Source: UBA5069 sp963773745 (GTDB lineage: Bacteria > Chloroflexota > Anaerolineae > Caldilineales > Caldilineaceae). From it: a stretch of 64,000 nt of DNA. The position numbers were made by a program, and so were the translations under genes. The DNA lies in assembly GCA_963773745.1 (NCBI GenBank), contig CAVZCL010000001.1:620001-684000 (forward strand), in the 5' to 3' direction. Each line of letters begins with the position of its first letter. Position 1 is the stretch's first letter. This document shows, piece after piece, positions 18,928 through 28,221 of this stretch. A model generated the notes under the pieces. It searched no databases. It was not told where the DNA came from and saw nothing but the letters and a program-made list of their open reading frames with translations.

Positions 18928-19587
18928 CTACACCTGCGCCTTCTCCATTGAAGAACTCGCCGGTTCGACCGGTGCATTGACACTGCCACCGCCCAGGGTC
19001 GCCATCGGCTCGGGCGCCTTCCCCGTCTTTGCCGGCAGCTGCACAGGCGGCGGGTGCAGTTGAGTGCCCGTCCAGTAGATGACATAGGTGCGCGCCATCT
19101 TGTCATGCAGTGCCTGGCGTTCGTCGTCAAAGATCGCCCATAGAAAGCCAAGGCCCAGCGTCAGCAACGACAGCGTGAATCCCACCAGGCGGATAATTGC
19201 CGTGCTTAGGCCCAACTTCCTGCCGTTGGTGCGCACAACGCGCAGTCCAACAATGCCCATGCCAATTGTGCGCCCTGCAAAGAGCCAAAGCGAGAGGTAA
19301 TAGAGCGGCGCAATCGACAGAATTGTGATGATTGCGAGAATGCGCGACAGCGCACAGAAGTTGGTGAAGATGGAGCGCACGTCGGTGAAGGCTACGAACT
19401 GCCGGCATTCGAAGAGGTCAATCCGCAAGAGCCTCATCGTGCCGCTGATCAGCAGGTACGTTACGCCCGCGAGAACGAGGATAACAATCAGGTCCAGGAT
19501 GGATGCAACCGTGCGCGACACAAAGCCGGCACTGATGCCCGTGCGTTCGAGAACTTCATGTTTGGGAGAGGGCGGCGGAGTGAGCAT
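18928..19587 (-). CDS. RDD family membrane protein
   Basis: About 219 residues from the ATG at 19587 (MLTPPPSPKHEVLERTG). Three to four hydrophobic segments (near residues 24-45, 80-105, 140-165). The RDD pattern appears as GFVSRTVASILDLIVI and, after the second segment, GRTIGMGIVGLRVVRTNGRKLG. RDD proteins are small membrane proteins of mixed or unknown transport function. The C-tail after the last helix is a Pro-rich cytoplasmic extension. The longer open frame upstream reads through a palindrome and is not coding. Confidence 0.82.
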   Translation of the reverse strand: MLTPPPSPKHEVLERTGISAGFVSRTVASILDLIVILVLAGVTYLLISGTMRLLRIDLFECRQFVAFTDVRSIFTNFCALSRILAIITILSIAPLYYLSLWLFAGRTIGMGIVGLRVVRTNGRKLGLSTAIIRLVGFTLSLLTLGLGFLWAIFDDERQALHDKMARTYVIYWTGTQLHPPPVQLPAKTGKAPEPMATLGGGSVNAPVEPASSSMEKAQV

Positions 19588-19613
19588 GGTTGTATTCGCG
19601 GCTGGAATGGTTG

Positions 19614-19691
19614 CTAAAGCGAAGCCGCTATGGATTGCCCGTTTTTGACGCAAGGGCGCAAAACGGGCAATCCATAGCGGCTTCGCTTTAG
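19614..19691. repeat. Inverted repeat between RDD and the 22-residue repeat gene
   Basis: Arms 19614-19645 and 19660-19691 (32 bases) are perfect inverted complements (AAGCGAAGCCGCTATGGATT and mirror). The loop contains GACGCAAGGGCGCA, resembling the family B core. The right arm overlaps the stop of the repeat-protein gene, a position fit for a terminator on the minus strand. Confidence 0.8.
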
Positions 19692-20872
19692 GAGGGCGGC
19701 TGGATATCGGTGAGGCGTTTCTCCTCACGCGGCTTCATGCGCAGCAGATTGCGCAGCGCCGTCTCAAGCTTGACATCGCCGGTGGCGCTGCGCTGGCGCA
19801 CTTCGGTAATCACATCGCCCGTAATGCTGGCCGTCTGCCCTGCCAGCAGGTCCTGCACATTGTCGGGATAGAGGCGCAGGTACTCCAGATAGTGGTCGCC
19901 CACAACGCGCACCAGTTCGTTGATCTCTTCAGGATCATTGCGTGTGCTCTCCATGAAGCGCCCGGCAGCGCCTTCCACCACGCCATCCAACAGCTCCGGA
20001 TGCGCCTGCAGATGTGCAATATAGCCGGCGGCCACATTCTCCACCAGGCCATTGGCAAGCGCAGGGTTTTCGGCCAGATAGTCAATATATCCCTGCGCCA
20101 CGCCGCGCACAAGCGGCTCCACCTTTTCGGGCGACTCCGTCAGATAGCCAATGTAGCGATTGCCGACAACGCGCACGAGCCCCTGCACAAGTTCGGGCTG
20201 CTGTTGCAGCGTGGCCACATAGTTGCCGGCTGCCGCCTCCACAAGGGCCGCAATTGCGTCCGGGTTGCGGGCAAGGTGGTCGACGTAACCACCTGCGACC
20301 TCGCGCACAAGGGGCTGCAGGCGCGTGGGATTTTGCTGCAGCGTGTTGATGTACCGGCCGGCTGCACCTTCCACAAGAGGGGCCACGACGTCCGGATTCT
20401 CCACCAAATAGTCGATAAACCGCTCGGCCTGCATGCGTACGAGCTGCTCAACGAGACGGCTCTGGGCCAACAGCAGGATCAACCGCTCGGCGTACTCCTC
20501 CACCAGCAGCTGCGCCTCGTTGTTCCAGAGCAGCTGCTCGGCCACCACCGACACAAGCGCATCGGAGACTTTGTTGACAACCGCGTTGGCGGCCCCCCGT
20601 GCAGGGGCCATGGGGCGGCTCATCACCACTGGCCGTGCTATGCGAAATGGGAGCGCCACAGCAGCAACGGAGAGCCGCACGGCGCCCGTGAGGCCGCGCG
20701 TAACCAGGCCGTCGGGCGGGCGCGAAAGGACCGGCTGCTGCGCTGTGCTGTTGCGCACAGCCTCAGGCGGCACGCCGTTCGTGCTGCCTTCGTCGTCACG
20801 TGCCGCGCGCGGCTGGTTGGCCATGCTCTCTGCACGTGGTGCACCTCCCCAGCCATTGCCTGAGTGCGTCAT
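19688..20872 (-). CDS. Protein with nine tandem 22-residue repeats, function unknown
   Basis: 394 residues. Residues 1-60 are low-complexity and polar; 61-145 contain a hydrophobic stretch (VRLSVAAVALPFRIA) and helices. Residues 149-346 consist of nine consecutive units of exactly 22 residues with the pattern A-x-x-[YF]-[IV]-x-x-L-x-x-[NQS]-P-x-x-[VL]-x-x-L-V-x-x-[AV]. Examples are AGRYINTLQQNPTRLQPLVR and AQGYIDYLAENPALANGLVE. Each unit has a central Pro, implying paired short helices or Pro-broken amphipathic helices. The C-tail is basic (LRMKPREEKRL). No family is recognised. The gene is uninterrupted and the repeats keep register, so selection on the protein is likely. Possible roles are membrane association or a scaffold. 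Confidence 0.75.
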   Translation of the reverse strand: MTHSGNGWGGAPRAESMANQPRAARDDEGSTNGVPPEAVRNSTAQQPVLSRPPDGLVTRGLTGAVRLSVAAVALPFRIARPVVMSRPMAPARGAANAVVNKVSDALVSVVAEQLLWNNEAQLLVEEYAERLILLLAQSRLVEQLVRMQAERFIDYLVENPDVVAPLVEGAAGRYINTLQQNPTRLQPLVREVAGGYVDHLARNPDAIAALVEAAAGNYVATLQQQPELVQGLVRVVGNRYIGYLTESPEKVEPLVRGVAQGYIDYLAENPALANGLVENVAAGYIAHLQAHPELLDGVVEGAAGRFMESTRNDPEEINELVRVVGDHYLEYLRLYPDNVQDLLAGQTASITGDVITEVRQRSATGDVKLETALRNLLRMKPREEKRLTDIQPPS

Positions 20873-20903
20873 GTGCGCTTCCTTGCTGCAGAATCATAAA
20901 CTC

Positions 20904-20948
20904 ATGTTACGCAGCGGCACCTGCGTTGAAAGTGCCGCTGCGTAACAT
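20904..20948. repeat. Hairpin upstream of the repeat-protein gene
   Basis: ATGTTACGCAGCGGCAC and GTGCCGCTGCGTAACAT are perfect 17-base inverted complements around CTGCGTTGAAA. It lies 32 bases before the start of the repeat-protein gene and after the end of the sugar locus. It may be an operator or a terminator; sequence alone does not decide. Confidence 0.65.
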
Positions 20949-21011
20949 CTGTTATCAAGTGGAACGCAGCGCGCACTGCATCTCACGCACGCGTGTCGCT
21001 CGATGTCCATT

Positions 21012-22057
21012 CTAGCATAGGTGCGCAATGGGCATAGTGGGTAGTAAACATGGAATAAGTATCGAGAGGCCCAAAGAGACTACGTCAATACAAAGGCGCA
21101 GAGGAAGCTTTTCTAGAGAGTGATGCGCTTGTGCTGCGAGAGCCGCGCGCGCTTCGGCCACGGTTGGCTGCGCGTCCGTTCCACCCGCGCCCTGCGCCGA
21201 TAATGAGCCGCATGCCGCGGCAAGCTGCAGCGACTTCTCCAGCGGCCAGCCGTTGAGGTACCCGTAGACAAAGCCTGCGTCGAAGGAATCACCGGCGCCC
21301 GTCGTGTCGACCACGCGCACGGGCAGTGCGGCGGCGCGGTGTGTCTCGCCGCCGGCACGTGCACGCGCGCCGCTCCGCTCCCAGCTTGATGGCGACGACG
21401 GGCACGCGCTGCGCCAGCAGCTCCAAGCGCGCCGCCCGTGTCGGCAGCGCCCGTCATCGCCAGCGCTTCGGTGGCATTGGGCAGGAAGATTGTCGTGGCG
21501 GCGAGGGTGGCGTGAACGTCATCGGCCCATGTTTCGTCGGGATCGTAGCCTGTGTCGAGCGAAGTGCTCAGCCCATGGCCTTGCGCTTCGGCGAAGATGC
21601 GCGCCACGTCGGGGCGCAGTCCCTTTTGCAGGAAGTAGCTGCCCACATGCACGTGGCGCGCGTTGTGCAGCAGCGCCCTGTCCACATCGCGCTGCGAGAA
21701 GAGCTCCATTGCGCCCATGTGGGTGAGCATGGCCCTGTCGGCGCCGCGGATGAGGTGCACAGTGAGGCCGGTCTTCTGCGCCGGGTTGACGACCACGCCG
21801 CTTGTGTCAACGCCCCGCTGCGCCAGCGCATTCAGCATGAAGCGGCCAAAGACGTCGTCGCCTACCATGCCCGCAAAGGCAACGCGCAGCCCCAGGCGCG
21901 CCGCGCCGCAGGCAAAGATGGCGGATGAACTGCCCGCCGTCAGAACTGCGTCGTCCAGCAGCTTTTCCACCTGGCCGAATGCGGGCGTCACATCGCCGCT
22001 CAGGATGATGTCAACGCAGATTTCGCCGAGAACGAGTACGTCGAATTGTGGAGTCAT
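21012..22057 (-). CDS. PfkB family sugar kinase, last gene of the sugar locus (frame changes)
   Basis: About 320-350 residues, read in three frames joined near 21430 and 21375. The N-terminal half has GEICVDIILSGDV, the sugar-binding Gly-rich AGSSSAIFACGAARLG and GMVGDDVFG. The C-terminal half has the signature VVDTTGAGDSFDAGFVYG with the catalytic Asp and the anion hole. It phosphorylates a sugar in the cytoplasm. As the last gene of the ABC/GH4 operon it probably activates the imported monosaccharide. The true stop is uncertain: the last frame reads to 21012, about 100 bases past a stop in the neighbouring frame at 21113. Confidence 0.82.
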
Positions 22058-22092
22058 ATAGCAGGTTTCTGGTTGCAGGTGGGAAGGTTAGC

Positions 22093-22938
22093 CTAGCGCT
22101 TGACGCCGCTGAGCGCAATGCCTTCGATGAACTGGCGCTGCGCCACAAAGAAGATCACCATGACGGGCAAAATGCTGACGAGCGCGCCCGCCATCATCAG
22201 CGTCCACTTGCCCGCATATTGCGTCTGGAAGAGCGCGAGCCCTACCGTGATGGTCGTCTTGTCCAGGTCGGCGGGCAGGTAGATGAGTGGGTGCAGCAGG
22301 TCGTTCCATGCGCCGAGAAAGGTGAAGATGGCGAGCGCCGCCATGGCAGGGCCGGCCAGCGGCAGATAGATGCGTGCGAAGATGTGGGGCAGAGTGGCCC
22401 CGTCTACACGGGCGGCCTCGGCAAGGTCAAAGGGAATGGTCAGGAAATACTGACGCAGCAGAAAGGTGCCGAACGCGCCGCCCCAGAAGGCAGGCAGCCA
22501 GAGGGGCGTTTGCGTCCCGATCAGCCCCATCCACTTGAAGAGGATGAAGTTTGGCACGAGTGTCACGTGGAAGGGGATCATCAACGTGGCAAGCAGCGCA
22601 ACGAAGAGCGCCTCACGCCCGCGGAAACGCACGACAGCGAAGATAAACGCCGCCATCGCGCAGGTGAGAATCTGCCCGATGGTGGCTAGCACCGAAATCC
22701 AGAGGCTGTTGAAGATGAGGCGCGAGAAGGGCAGCCGCTCCCACAACTGTGCAAAATTCTGGAGCGTGGGGGGGTTGGGAATCAGCGTGCGTGTGAACTG
22801 GTCAGCCGGTTCCTTGAAGGCGGTCGCCACCATCCACAGGAAGGGTGCGATCATGATCACCGAGCCGGCGAGCAGGAGCGCGTAGACGATGATGTCGAGC
22901 GTGAGGCGCTGCGAGCGAATTGTGCCGCGGCTACTCAT
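22093..22938 (-). CDS. Carbohydrate ABC transporter permease (MalG type)
   Basis: 281 residues, about six membrane segments. The EAA loop AEAARVDGATLPHIFARIYLP, which docks onto the ATPase, is near residue 185. The C-terminus RQFIEGIALSGVKR is typical of MalG-like permeases. The ATG at 22938 lies 8 bases inside the end of the partner permease, so the two are translationally coupled. It forms the channel with the neighbouring MalF-type subunit; the ATPase is not encoded here and is presumably a shared MsmK/UgpC-type subunit. Confidence 0.93.
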   Translation of the reverse strand: MSSRGTIRSQRLTLDIIVYALLLAGSVIMIAPFLWMVATAFKEPADQFTRTLIPNPPTLQNFAQLWERLPFSRLIFNSLWISVLATIGQILTCAMAAFIFAVVRFRGREALFVALLATLMIPFHVTLVPNFILFKWMGLIGTQTPLWLPAFWGGAFGTFLLRQYFLTIPFDLAEAARVDGATLPHIFARIYLPLAGPAMAALAIFTFLGAWNDLLHPLIYLPADLDKTTITVGLALFQTQYAGKWTLMMAGALVSILPVMVIFFVAQRQFIEGIALSGVKR

Positions 22939-23815
22939 AGACCACCCAGCGTTTCTGCAACTGGAAGTAGAAGAGGGTGAGCACGAAGATGAGGGCCGCC
23001 AGCACCAGCGCCTGGGCACTTGCAAACCCCATGCGGAAGAAGTCAAAGCCGTTGCGGTATATTGAGTAGACGAGCGTGGTGGTCGCACCATTCGGGCCGC
23101 CGCGCGTTAGCACGTAGATGAACTCGAAGGCCTGGAAGGCGTTGATTGTGGCGATGATGAGCTGGAAGAAGATGCTCGGCGTTATCAGCGGCAGGGTAAT
23201 GCGTGTGAGTTTGGTCCACTCGCCTGCGCCGTCCACCTCGGCCGCTTCGTAGTAGCTGCGGGAGACTGCCTGCAGCCCCGCCAGAAAGATGATGGCCCCC
23301 TCGCCCACGGCCCCCCAGACGTTCATAATGACAACCGATCGCATTGCCCACTGCGTACCCAGCCAGTTGATAGGCTGCCCCCCCAGCGACGTGATGACCG
23401 TGTTGATCAGCCCCGTATCCTTGGCATAAATCCAGCTCCACACGAGGCCAATCGCCACAGCCGACGAGACTGCGGGCAGAAAGTAGATGGTGCGGAAGAT
23501 GCCCACGCCAAACAAGCTGCGGTTGAGCAGCAGCGCGACGCCCAGCGAGGTGATCATGACGCCCGGCACATAGAGCGCAGCGAAGACGATGGTGTTGACA
23601 AGCGCCTTCTGGAAGAGGCTATCTGTCAAGAGGCGCGCGTAGTTGTCCAGCCCGGCAAAGCGGGGTGTCGTGATTAGGTCCCAGTGCAGAAAGCTGATGC
23701 CCAGCGTGGCAAAGACCGAGCCCACGGCCCCGAAGGCCAGCCCAATCAGTGTGGGCGCGAGCAGAACCCACAACCAGATCCGCTCAGTTCCGAGTGGACG
23801 CAACCCTGTTTGCAT
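22931..23815 (-). CDS. Carbohydrate ABC transporter permease (MalF type)
   Basis: 294 residues, about six membrane segments, with the EAA loop YYEAAEVDGAGEWTKLTRITLPLI near residue 195. N-terminal region RIWLWVLLAPTLIGL is typical of sugar ABC permeases. It is the first of a coupled permease pair. The upstream gene is the GH4 glycosidase, separated by a 240-base spacer with a family B palindrome that could dampen read-through. Confidence 0.93.
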   Translation of the reverse strand: MQTGLRPLGTERIWLWVLLAPTLIGLAFGAVGSVFATLGISFLHWDLITTPRFAGLDNYARLLTDSLFQKALVNTIVFAALYVPGVMITSLGVALLLNRSLFGVGIFRTIYFLPAVSSAVAIGLVWSWIYAKDTGLINTVITSLGGQPINWLGTQWAMRSVVIMNVWGAVGEGAIIFLAGLQAVSRSYYEAAEVDGAGEWTKLTRITLPLITPSIFFQLIIATINAFQAFEFIYVLTRGGPNGATTTLVYSIYRNGFDFFRMGFASAQALVLAALIFVLTLFYFQLQKRWVVYE

Positions 23816-23858
23816 GGCGAAGTGCCTTTGTCAGCATTCATCCGGACGAGACGGGTCG

Positions 23859-24049
23859 TTCGCAGCAGCAGCTTAAACGCAAGGGCGCAAGGGGGGCAAG
23901 GGCGCAAGGAAAAGCAAAAGCACAAATCTGTATGCAGGTTCAATGGTCAAGTTCCAATCAAGAGCATACTGTGTGCAGTTTTTCGTGCCTTTGTTGTTCA
24001 TTGCGCCCTTGCCCCCCTTGCGCCCTTGCGTTGAAGCTGCTGCTGCGAA
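23859..24049. repeat. Family B inverted repeat
   Basis: Arms 23859-23907 and 24001-24049 are near-perfect inverted complements containing AACGCAAGGGCGCAAGG and GGGGGCAAGGGCGCAA. The 93-base interior shows no gene. It lies inside the sugar locus between GH4 and the permease genes, within ten bases of the GH4 stop. Confidence 0.82.
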
Positions 24050-24056
24050 ACATGAG

Positions 24057-25382
24057 TTACGTATATTCAGGCAGCCAGTCGCCGTGGGCCTCAATCAGGT
24101 CATCCACAAGCGACCAGATCTGGTCCAGGCTCAGTTCGGCGGCCGTGTGCGGGTCCAGCATGGCGGCGTGATAGATGTGCTCGCGCTTGCCCGTTAGCGC
24201 AGCCTCCACCGTCAACTCCTGCACGTTGATGTTGGTGCGCATCATGGCGGCCAGATGGGGCGGCAGCGTGCCAACTTTGGTCGGCTGCAGGCCGTTGGCG
24301 TCCACGAGGCAAGGAACTTCGACGCAGCAGCCCTCGGGCAAATTGTCGATGAGCCCGTTGTTCTCCACATTGCCGTAGACGACGCTGCGGCTGCCCGGTC
24401 TCCATGCTGTGAATGATGAGCGAACCGTACTCCTGGCTCAGCTCTGTATTCAGCTCAAAGTCGCCCCGCTCGAGGGCGGCACGGTCGGCCTCCCAGCCTT
24501 CGATCAGCTCTTCGCAGCGATCAATGTACTCGTCGAGCGGCACATGATACTGCTCGATCAGCTCAGGCCGATGCTGGTTGATGAACCACGGCGTGTACTC
24601 GGCAAAGTGCTCGCTCGACTCGGTGACGAAGTAGCCTGTGCGCTTGAGAATCTCGTAGCGCACCATGTTGGCACATTCGCGGTATCCGGCGCGTAGCTGC
24701 CCGCTTCACCCACAGCGCGAATGCGCGGGTAAAGATCCTCCACCATGCCATTGACATGCCGCTCAAAGCGCGTGTAGAAGGCCATGTGGTTGATGCCTGC
24801 GCAGAGATAGTTGATCTCCTCAATCGGCACGCCAATGTCCTCGGCCAGTTGTTCGGCCGTGCCCTGCACGCTGTGGCAGAGGCCGATTGTCTTGATGTTG
24901 GTGGCGCGGTTGATTGCCCAGCAGTTCATGGCCATGGGGTTGACGTACTGCAGGAAGGTCACATCGGGGCAGAGCTCGGCCATGTCGCCGCAGATGTCGA
25001 GAAAGACGGGAATTGTGCGCAGCGCACGCATGATGCCGCCAATGCCCAGCGTGTCGCCAATGGTCTGGCGCAGACCATACTTCTTGGGAATTTCGAAGTC
25101 GGTGAGGGTTGCCGGCTTGTAGCCGCCCACCTGAAACATGCTGATGGCATAATCGGCGCCGTCGAGCGATTGACGGCGGTCGGTGGTCGATTCGATGGTC
25201 GCGCCGGCGCCGTGGAATTCGGCGACCTTGTGCGCAACAATCTCGGAGGTGCGCAGCCGCTCGGGGTTGATGTCAAAGAGCGAGAGCGTTGAATCACGCA
25301 ACTCGGGAAAGCTGAGGATGTCGGCAATCAGATTCTGCGCAAAGACGGTGGAGCCGGCGCCGATCAACGAGATTTTGGGCAT
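24057..25382 (-). CDS. GH4 family alpha-glucosidase/alpha-galactosidase (two frame changes)
   Basis: About 440 residues in three frames joined near 24668 and 24395. The N-terminus has the NAD-binding motif KISLIGAGSTVFAQ. Family 4 hallmarks follow: YVNPMAMNCWA, LCHSVQGTAEQLA with the metal-binding Cys, and GINHMAFYT with the metal-binding His. The C-terminal frames give EYGSLIIHSMETG, VEVPCLVDANGLQP and the conserved MLDPHTAAELSLDQIW. GH4 enzymes cleave glycosides by an oxidation-elimination route using NAD+ and Mn2+. The sequence is closest in pattern to MelA-type alpha-galactosidases. It probably splits the oligosaccharide taken up by the neighbouring ABC system. Confidence 0.87.
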
Positions 25383-25429
25383 GGTTGCTTGCTTTCAGTT
25401 GGAACAGGGAATTCGTTTGAAATGCTTTG

Positions 25430-25508
25430 CTGCGCGTGGTGATGGTGCCTATCGGGCCATCACCACGCGCAGCCTTGCTCATGCATCCAAATGCACATGG
25501 ATGCATCA
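25430..25508 (-). terminator. Tandem hairpins between binding-protein and GH4 genes
   Basis: A 17-base stem (CTGCGCGTGGTGATGG and mirror, 25430-25472) is followed by a second palindrome (ATGCATCC and mirror, 25481-25508). They lie within the operon, just after the binding-protein stop at 25516. Such intercistronic hairpins commonly protect the upstream mRNA and reduce downstream expression, giving excess binding protein; this role is inferred. Confidence 0.65.
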
Positions 25509-25515
25509 TTGCCGG

Positions 25516-26834
25516 CTACTGTGCGTTATTCGCCAGCACTTCATCAGCCGCGGGGACGATCGCATCCAGCGCATCGTCAATCGACATTTCGCCGGTCCAG
25601 ACGGGCACCAGCGCATCACCCACTGCCGTGGCCCATTCGTCATAGCCGCGGAAGGAAGGCTTGACACGTGCGTACTCGATTGCGTCGAGGAAGACCTGCT
25701 GGCGAATCGATGTTCCCTCCTGCTCCAAAAAGACGGGGCTTTCGGCCACGCTGCGGACAACAGGCAGCGCAAAGCCCATGGCGGTGAGCCGCTCCTGCCC
25801 CAACTCGCTCAGCGCAAATTCAAGGAACTTCCACGCTGCGTCGGGATTTTTCGAGTCCTTGGCAATGACGAAGCCGGCGCTGTTGACACTGGTCGCACGG
25901 CCTGCGGGGCCGGCCGGGAAGGCGGCCACATCCCACGCGAATGAGGAATTCATATAGTCCGGTACGGCCCAGTGGCCGATTGTCGTCATGGCCGAGATGC
26001 CTGCTGCGAAGGGGTCGCCGTACTGGGCAGCGGTGTCTGGATCAGGAACCGACTTGTCGACAGTCACCATGTCGGAGATGAAGCGCCAGGCGTCGCGCGG
26101 GCGGCTCGCCCAGCAGCGTCTTTGTGAAATCTTCGTTGATCACCTCGCCGCCATGGTTCCAGATCGCCTCGCTCCAGAAGAGCTCCATATCCCACAGGTC
26201 GAGCGACATACCCCACTGCTCGGGCACGCCGTCACCGTTCTCGTCAATGGTAAGCTCTTTGGCGGCTGCGCGCAGGTCGTCCATGGTCCAGTCGTCGGTG
26301 GGGTAGGCCACACCTGCAGCGTCGAACATATCCTTGTTGTAGAAGAGCACAATCGTCTGGAAGTCACGCGGGAGACCGTAGTAGCCATCGTCGCGTGCAT
26401 AGGTCTCCAGCGGTCCCGGGTAGAGCGCGTCGAGGAAGCCCGGGTTGGCGTCGATGTAGGGCTGGAGGTTGAGCAGCACGCCGCGCGACTGCCAATCGGG
26501 ATAGAGCGGGCCGTCCATGGCGAAGATGTCGGGCGGGGAGCCGCCGGCAAAGAGCGTCTGCAACTTGTTCCAGTAAGAGTCCCAGTCCGAGACATCCACC
26601 TTGACGGTGATATCGGGGTTGGCCTCCTCGAACTCATCGACTATCGTCTGCCAGACAGCCAGTTCGTCGGGTGATCCCCAAAGCATGTAGTTGATTTCAG
26701 TCGTGTCGCTCGCAGCCGGGGCCGATTCGCCCTCGGCGGCTGGGGCTGACGTGCCGGCCGGGCTGCAGGCCGCCAGCAGGGTCATAGACAATCGAGAGAA
26801 CGATTAACCAGCGTAGTGCCTTGTGTGTCTTCAT
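25516..26834 (-). CDS. Sugar ABC transporter substrate-binding lipoprotein (two frame changes)
   Basis: About 438 residues in three frames joined near 26785 and 26095. The ATG at 26834 has AAGGAAGG upstream. The signal peptide MKTHKALRWLIVLS continues after the first frame change into the lipobox LLAAC. The mature part has family 1 binding-protein patterns: NPDITVKVDVSDWDSYWNKL, GGSPPDIFAMDG and YYGLPRDFQTIVLFYNKDMF. The C-terminal frame has WAVPDYMNSS and KFLEFALSELGQE. It captures a carbohydrate outside the membrane for the two permeases. Its spacing from the SIS gene suggests its own promoter. Confidence 0.9.
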
Positions 26835-27134
26835 GCGATAGCCTTCCTTGAGTGGTCTGCCCCTGGGCAGAAGAGAAGTGGGGCCGGACAAGCAAACAAC
26901 TGGTAAACGCCAAAGAACTTGAGAATTACTTCAGATTCCATGAGGGCGCGGGACGCAAGATGAGGTTGTTGCGCCGAATCGGATTGCCTCGGTTGGTCGG
27001 GCTTGCGGGCGATGTGGGCATCACTTGGGCGTTGCGCAGTTGGGGTCGCTCGTTCGACCAGGGACTCGAGAGAACGCCCGCCTTTTTGTTCAACTGCACA
27101 ACGCCCATCACTGTCGGCCCGGGCTGGAGCAAAC
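26835..27134. other. 300-base spacer, probable promoter of the transport operon
   Basis: No convincing gene on either strand and no strong palindrome. It contains the ribosome site of the binding-protein gene. I could not pick -35/-10 boxes with confidence. Confidence 0.4.
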
Positions 27135-28221
27135 TTACTCTCCATCCAAAAAGACCACAGTGCTCAGGTTGTTGGGGCGGTCGGGATTGAGCCCCTTGGC
27201 AAGCGAACGGCTTAGCGCCACAAGTTGACCGGGCGGCACAAGCAGCAGGCTTTGCGCCAGCTCCGAGAGGCCGCTCTCCAGGTTAATGTCTGCGTCGCCC
27301 TCGGCAATGAGCAGCGTGCGCGCCCCCATGCCGGCCATTTCGCGCAGCACCGCTTCATCCTGCACGCGCCGGCCGGGGCCCAGCAGCCCTACAATCAGCG
27401 TGGAGGGCGTGACCATGCTCATGGGCCCGTGGCGGAACTCCATGGTGTAGAAGGGCTCGCTGTGGCTCAGCGTCATCTCCTTCATCTTGAGGCTGATCTC
27501 GCACGCGAGGCCATAGCGCACCTCGGAGCCGAGCACGTAAAAGCGTTCCACACCCAGGTCAGCGCCCAGGTTTTCCAATGTCTCCCCATAGGTGTCCAGC
27601 ACGCGGCGCAGAATCAGCGGGAGGCGTTGCAGCTCGCCCCAGAGTGGAGAGGGCGCTTCATCGTGCCAGAAAGCGGCCAGCGCCGCCGTGGCCAGAGTAG
27701 AGCGTCGTGAAGGCCCGCGTCTGCGCCACGCTCTCCTCCTGCGCCGAGGGGAAGACCAGGTTAACGTCGCCCAACTCGGTGAGAGGCGTGTCTGGATAGC
27801 AGCAGAGCGTGAGAATGGGGCCGTAGTCCATCGCGCGGAAGTTTGTACAGGCGCGCAGCGTCTCGGTCGTCTCGCCCGAGCGGCTCACGGCCACGAGCAG
27901 CGTGCGGCCGCGCCGAGGCAGCGCACCCGGGTTGAGCCACACCTCCGAGGCAGGCTTCGCCGTCGCGGGGATGCCGGTCTCCTCCTGCATGAGCGCAGCC
28001 GCGGCAATCGAAAGGTAGTAGGTTGAGCCGCAGCCAGTAAAGAGAACACGGTCGCAACCGGCCTCCTGCCAAAAGCTGCGCAAGCGCGACACTTCGGCTC
28101 TCAGCACGCCCAACGCCGCCGACCACGCCTCAGGCTGGGAGAGGATTTCGGCGCGGGTGTAGAGGCCGCTTTCGCCACCCTGCGCACGCTTCTGTGCACC
28201 GTCCCACAGTGGAGTACTCAC
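27135..28221 (-). CDS. SIS-domain sugar isomerase/deaminase, GlmS C-half or AgaS type (one frame change)
   Basis: About 362 residues in two frames joined near 27690. Two SIS folds are visible: FTGCGSTYYLS with VAVSRSGETTETL in the first half, and YVLGSEVRYGLACEISLKMKEMTLSHSEPFYTMEFRHGPMSM in the second, matching the GlmS isomerase domain. The glutaminase domain of GlmS is absent. Family members isomerise or deaminate phosphorylated amino sugars. The GTG start (28219-28221) overlaps the amidohydrolase stop as GTGA. With the kinase and GH4 enzyme it suggests amino-sugar processing; this is inferred. Confidence 0.85.
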
